This document shows, in pieces, positions 60,611 through 64,000 of a DNA stretch of 64,000 bases (position 1 is the first letter of the stretch; every line of letters starts with the position of its first letter). The notes under the pieces were generated by a model, which worked only from the letters and a program-made list of their open reading frames with translations, was not told the origin of the DNA and searched no databases. The position numbers were made by a program, and so were the translations under genes. Source of the stretch: Lachnospiraceae bacterium UBA7196 (lineage in GTDB: Bacteria; Bacillota; Clostridia; Lachnospirales; Lachnospiraceae); NCBI GenBank assembly GCA_002490835.1, contig DKUU01000021.1, positions 165,793 through 229,792 on the forward strand, in the 5' to 3' direction.

Positions 60611-61500
60611 CGCCTCGCTGTCAGTTTCTCAAGTTCTTTTTTGATAAACTCGCGCTTTTCTTCCTTTACCAGATAATACAGATATGCGTCCAGCACATAC
60701 TGCTGCGGCATGCCGCGCCCCGCGATCTTAAAATTCACGAACCCTCTCCCGATATAGCTGCCGATCTCCTCATTGGAGATAAAGGCGGGACGTTTCATAC
60801 ATTCCGCAAAGGTCTTATTGGGATTAGCATTGGGGCAGGGGAAAATATCCTTGACGTCAAATTCAAGCTGCGCCCTCGACTGCTGCTCATAATGCTCCGC
60901 CCTTCTGGTGCAGCCGGGCGTACATACCTCGTTCACCAGAATCTCGATCGACCCGCTCCCGTGTTCTTCCAGCTTCTTTAAGACCGCTTCATTATGGTTT
61001 AAGTCATAATCAAGGACCACCAGATAATAATCTTCTTCCAGTTCCTGAAACAGGCGCTCCGGCTCGATGATCCGCTTGGTGGTAGAGGAAATCATCGGAA
61101 AACCGGGATACTCACGGCGGATATAATCCGCCAGCACCGGCGAATTAACGAGCACCTGATTGAGACCGTTATCTGCAAGGCGCATGATCAAATTGCAGTA
61201 AGTGTCATAGGTATGCTTTTCTTCCAACACGGAATTGGTCCATGTAAAGCGCACCGGCACGCCCTTGCTGTTATAGAGATTTAAGGTCGCTTCGATATCC
61301 CGCTTGCCCGCGCTCCCCATGACCACGCGGCCGCCGTTCCAGATCGCGCCGGGGAAGGTCCCGTAGACCGAGCCGATCCGGTAACCCTCGCGAAACGCCT
61401 CCGGATACTTCTCCATCAGCGAGATCACGCCGTAATTCAACTGCCTGTAATAACAAAAGCCCGGCAGATGCCAGTAAACGTTCTTAGCAGCCATGCTCAT
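60607..61500 (-). CDS. U32-like TIM-barrel protein with candidate Fe-S cysteines (A)
   Basis: 297 residues related to peptidase-U32-like proteins. It has YGTFPGAIWNGGRVVMG, a central VRFTWTNSVL, EILVNEVCTPGCTRRAEHYE (Cys-x3-Cys about residues 198-202), later Cys in IFPCPN and AECMKRP, and the terminal GFVNFKIAGRG (U32: KIEGR-like). Characterised U32 proteins such as UbiU/UbiV, TrhP and RlhA bind 4Fe-4S through four Cys and support hydroxylation. A similar chemistry is possible here but inferred. It is a paralogue of the next upstream gene, and the pair precedes the ABC exporter. Confidence 0.75.
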   Translation of the reverse strand: MSMAAKNVYWHLPGFCYYRQLNYGVISLMEKYPEAFREGYRIGSVYGTFPGAIWNGGRVVMGSAGKRDIEATLNLYNSKGVPVRFTWTNSVLEEKHTYDTYCNLIMRLADNGLNQVLVNSPVLADYIRREYPGFPMISSTTKRIIEPERLFQELEEDYYLVVLDYDLNHNEAVLKKLEEHGSGSIEILVNEVCTPGCTRRAEHYEQQSRAQLEFDVKDIFPCPNANPNKTFAECMKRPAFISNEEIGSYIGRGFVNFKIAGRGMPQQYVLDAYLYYLVKEEKREFIKKELEKLTARR

Positions 61501-61549
61501 CGTTTCTCCTTTTTCTATGAATGCTGAAACCTCATTTGGCCTGCGGGGA

Positions 61550-62512
61550 CTATCCTTCCCACTTTCCGGGTTTCGGCCTCGCCACCGTGATCAGCCGGTT
61601 CGCCGCCAGACTGTTAAGCAGCGTAGTCGCCGCGTCTACCCGGTACTCCGGGCGGATCAGATAGTGACAATATACTTCCATGATATAAAATAAATTTGCC
61701 GTCCTACCCTCCAGCTTAAAATTCCGAAAGCCCATCGGTACATACTTCTCCCAGATATCCTCCGGGGATACATAGGTGCAGTAGCTCTGGATCGTATGGA
61801 ACTCATTGTGCTCGCCATAGTCGCAGTGCCATGGTTCTAAGGGAATCTGTCTGTCCGGGGTGCGCGTGCGGTTTTTTAACATGATCTTCTGGTTCTTTGC
61901 CTCGTTCTCGTAATGCTTGCCGCGCCTTGGGCAGTCAGGCTGACAGACCGCGTTCACCAGAATCTCGCAGCGCTCCTTATCTTTGATCTTCTCAAGCTCT
62001 TCGAAACGGTTATTGAAATTATAATCAAGGACGACAAGATGATAATCCTTTTCTAATTCTTCGTTTACCGCGTCAATATCGCGGATCTCTTTACAGGTCG
62101 AACTATTGATGCGAAAGCTTGGATAATTCTTACGCACATACTCTTCCAAAAGCGGCGATACCACAAGGATGCCGTTTTGTCCGTTATCTGCAGCCTTCAT
62201 ACAGAAATTACAATAAGGATCTTTCAAATCTTCCTCGTCTAAAAACATGTTTGTGTATGTATAGCGCACCGATACGCCCTTTGCATTAATGCTTTTGATC
62301 GCATTTTCAATGTAGCCCGCGTCGCATTGGTCATTTAGCGAACGTCTGCCGCCGTTCCACAATGACATCGGAAATTCCCCGAAAAAAGAGGCGATCCGTA
62401 CACCCTCCCTAAAATATTGCGGCCGCTTCTCCAACATCGACAACAGCACCATATTCAACGCCAGATTCTGCCGAAGCCCCGGCAAATGAAAATTAACTTC
62501 CATCCTGATCAC
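61550..62512 (-). CDS. U32-like TIM-barrel protein with candidate Fe-S cysteines (B)
   Basis: 320 residues, paralogous to the gene at 60607. It has FFGEFPMSLWNGGRRSL, VRYTYTNMFLDEEDL, EILVNAVCQPDCPRRGKHYE (Cys-x3-Cys), Cys in EPWHCDYG and QSYCTY, and the terminal FRNFKLEGRT. Four well-placed Cys allow one Fe-S cluster. Two distinct U32-like proteins encoded together recall the UbiU-UbiV heterodimer. It is the first gene of the leftward U32/ABC/xylan group, with a CcpA/LacI-like operator in its upstream region at 62556. Confidence 0.75.
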   Translation of the reverse strand: MIRMEVNFHLPGLRQNLALNMVLLSMLEKRPQYFREGVRIASFFGEFPMSLWNGGRRSLNDQCDAGYIENAIKSINAKGVSVRYTYTNMFLDEEDLKDPYCNFCMKAADNGQNGILVVSPLLEEYVRKNYPSFRINSSTCKEIRDIDAVNEELEKDYHLVVLDYNFNNRFEELEKIKDKERCEILVNAVCQPDCPRRGKHYENEAKNQKIMLKNRTRTPDRQIPLEPWHCDYGEHNEFHTIQSYCTYVSPEDIWEKYVPMGFRNFKLEGRTANLFYIMEVYCHYLIRPEYRVDAATTLLNSLAANRLITVARPKPGKWEG

Positions 62513-62555
62513 CCCTTCGTAACGATACGGCGCATTTACAGTTTACGCCTTTTAT

Positions 62556-62567
62556 TAAAACGTTTTA
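62556..62567. promoter_or_regulatory. LacI/CcpA-type palindrome upstream of U32/ABC/xylanase group
   Basis: TAAAACGTTTTA is a perfect palindrome with the central CG of LacI-family operators, 44 bases upstream of the first gene. On the minus strand it reads TGTAAAACGTTTTA, close to a cre site. Confidence 0.5.
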
Positions 62568-62646
62568 CATATCATACACACAGTAGTTATTTTACCACAT
62601 GCACGGAAATAATTCTACAAAATCGCGCAGGCTCCTCCTAAAATTT

Positions 62647-62662
62647 TAGAAGCATTTTAGAA
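62647..62662 (+). repeat. 16-bp direct repeat, left flank of integrase
   Basis: TAGAAGCATTTTAGAA, identical to 63837-63852 and in the same orientation; the integrase gene lies between. The sequence includes two 9-bp TTTTAGAA-like words. Confidence 0.75.
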
Positions 62663-62679
62663 TCACCAAAGCGCCGCCA

Positions 62680-63741
62680 CTACCTCTCCTCAAACAGGCG
62701 GTCCAGCAAAGCGGCAACTTTTTTCTGTTCATTTGGGTACAGGTGTCCATAGGTATTTAATGTAATCCTGATATCCTTATGACCCAGCCTTTCCTTTATG
62801 ACTAACGGCTGTACCCCGTGCCTGATCAGGAAAGCACAGTGGCTATGCCTTAGGGAATGCACATCGATCTTTTTCACGCCGGCTTTTTCAATATGCCTTC
62901 TCATCATATGCTGCACCGACTCCGCCACGACCGGAAACAGTCTTTCATTTTCGGGGTACTGATTCAACCGGCTCCAGTAATCCCTGATCTCGTCTGCCAG
63001 AAAAGAAGGAATCTCTATCGTCCTTATGGAATTGTCTGTCTTTGGTTTTGTAATGATATCTTCCCCGTTCATACGGTGATATGTCTTCCCAATATGAATG
63101 CGGCCGTTTTCCAAATCGATGTCCTCCATGGAGAGCGCCAGCATTTCTCCTTCGCGCATTCCCGTCCAGAACAAAAGCTGAAACATCAGATAAGGACGGC
63201 TCCCCTTCTCAAACGTCGCTATAAAGCTCCGGTATTCCTCATAAGTCCAAAAATCAAGCCGCCTTACGTCAGTACTGCCTATCTTTTTCACCTTACTGCA
63301 AGGGTCATTTGACAGATCATAAATTTTTCTCGCATGGTTAAACAACGCGGTCACCTGATTTTGGATCATTCTCTGATAGCTTTCGGAATAGTTCTTCCTG
63401 CGGATCTCATTCTGCCACGCGATAATATCCGCCGGGGTAACTTCATTCATCTTCTTCTCCCCGATATACGGTATGATATGAGAATTGATCATGAACCTCT
63501 TATTCTGTTTAGAACGCGCTTTCAACTCCCCGCTCTTGTCGTTAAAATAAACCTCCACGAAAGAGGCGACGGTCATGTCCATATCTGAACCTGCCATGCG
63601 CTTATACTCGCTTTCATAATCCTGCGCCTCCTTTTTTGTCCTGAACCCCCGCTTATATTTCTTTCTCCTTTTTCCCGTCCAGTCCTCATAATAAAACTGG
63701 CAGTACCAGCTCCCACGCACATTATCCTTATAAACCGGCAT
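62680..63741 (-). CDS. Phage/ICE-type tyrosine integrase
   Basis: 353 residues. An N-terminal AP2-like arm-binding domain (GSWYCQFYYEDWTGKRRKKYKRGFRTKKEA) is followed by a core-binding domain (about 55-155). The catalytic domain has Arg in WTGMREGEMLAL, VHSLRHSHCAF, LGHKDI and the Tyr in TLNTYGHLYP. ATG 63741 has GGAGGAATC before it. It is flanked by identical 16-bp direct repeats 1190 bases apart. No excisionase, relaxase or phage gene lies within, so it is either a minimal element or the edge of one. Confidence 0.93.
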   Translation of the reverse strand: MPVYKDNVRGSWYCQFYYEDWTGKRRKKYKRGFRTKKEAQDYESEYKRMAGSDMDMTVASFVEVYFNDKSGELKARSKQNKRFMINSHIIPYIGEKKMNEVTPADIIAWQNEIRRKNYSESYQRMIQNQVTALFNHARKIYDLSNDPCSKVKKIGSTDVRRLDFWTYEEYRSFIATFEKGSRPYLMFQLLFWTGMREGEMLALSMEDIDLENGRIHIGKTYHRMNGEDIITKPKTDNSIRTIEIPSFLADEIRDYWSRLNQYPENERLFPVVAESVQHMMRRHIEKAGVKKIDVHSLRHSHCAFLIRHGVQPLVIKERLGHKDIRITLNTYGHLYPNEQKKVAALLDRLFEER

Positions 63742-63836
63742 ATTGATTCCTCCATGTTTGATATCATTTGTAAAGACTGCGTATCCATCATACCTACTGT
63801 TTCCCACAAAGTCAAAGCAGACCGACCCGCAGATTA

Positions 63837-63852
63837 TAGAAGCATTTTAGAA
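63837..63852 (+). repeat. 16-bp direct repeat, right flank of integrase
   Basis: TAGAAGCATTTTAGAA, same orientation as 62647-62662. Here it also forms an 11-base tandem (ATTATAGAAGC then ATTTTAGAAGC). Confidence 0.75.
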
Positions 63853-63952
63853 GCAAAGATATTGTGCTATTCCCTGTACCTACATAAAGAGGGCGTAGAA
63901 AAACCCCGCAAAGCCGATAATCTGTCCTTTATCTCGAAGGGGGTTTACTACT

Positions 63953-64000
63953 ATGACTAAGGCAAAGACGAAGAATAAGACGGGAAAATACGCAAATTTC
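63953..64000 (+). CDS. Start of an unidentified gene, cut by window edge
   Basis: ATG 63953 preceded by AAGGGGG and followed by 15 open codons reading TKAKTKNKTGKYANF. The basic N-terminus gives no family. An imperfect inverted repeat (GTAGAAAAACCCC against GGGGGTTTACTAC, 63895-63952) lies directly before it. Confidence 0.45.
   Translation, partial: MTKAKTKNKTGKYANF

Noticed and set aside
63895..63952. Terminator before the last gene
   Set aside because: The inverted repeat is imperfect, with a long loop, and its 3' arm overlaps the ribosome site of the next gene, so control of that gene is as plausible.

Overview
The window reads as chromosomal DNA of an anaerobic, probably motile Firmicute of the Lachnospiraceae type. 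The reasons are the gene families (LytTR regulators with DUF3021 and ABC partners, an Rrf2 regulator, class B sortase, FapA, GH10/GH39/GH43 xylan enzymes), SigA-type promoters with N17 spacers, a T-box-like leader, and two SigD-type (TAAA-N15-GCCGATAA-like) promoters before small genes. Species cannot be fixed from the sequence alone. No rRNA, tRNA or CRISPR array was recognised.

Layout. 1-10 kb: a BlaI/M56 sensor-protease pair (the M56 protein carries a C-terminal M23 domain and runs off the left edge), a small SigD-type gene, an Rrf2 regulator, a nucleoside phosphorylase behind a T-box-like leader, a LytTR/DUF3021/ABC operon with 21-bp-spaced repeats, an HTH-Uma2 protein and a DUF6033-like protein. 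10-15.7 kb: a lipid-type cluster (AMP ligase, free ACP, condensation-like acyltransferase, alpha/beta hydrolase, SCP2 protein) facing a TetR regulator, with TetR-like operators over the cluster promoter. 15.7-24.5 kb: a LytTR response regulator whose GHKL kinase is reduced to a fragment, a diguanylate cyclase-like protein, purF, an AraC regulator facing a GH31 glycosidase, and FapA.

24.5-45 kb: a leftward surface-glycan locus. Reading from its start, it holds sortase B, an LCP ligase, an SPKTG surface protein, GT4, GT2, an 'SRDG' protein, a Wzm/Wzt-type exporter, a 1644-residue GT2-HAD-SRDG-GT52-like fusion and a CMP-nonulosonate cytidylyltransferase. An A+T-rich 1088-residue phosphoribosyltransferase-domain protein (a candidate conflict effector), an Rpn remnant and another HAD/SRDG protein follow. 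Directly upstream lies the most striking structure. A tyrosine recombinase gene and a near-consensus promoter sit between perfect 28-bp inverted repeats (45117-45144 and 46580-46607). The promoter now points away from the glycan operon, toward a small XRE regulator. Inversion would turn it onto the sortase/glycan operon. This looks like a self-contained phase switch caught in the OFF state for the surface locus.

46.8-64 kb: the XRE regulator, two flagellum-associated-looking genes, then a long leftward group. In transcription order this group is two U32-like proteins, two ABC exporter half-transporters, a secreted GH10 xylanase, GH39, a lipoprotein GH43 and a GH43, that is, xylan degradation attached to an unexplained export/modification module. 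A second integrase flanked by 16-bp direct repeats and the first 16 codons of another gene close the window.
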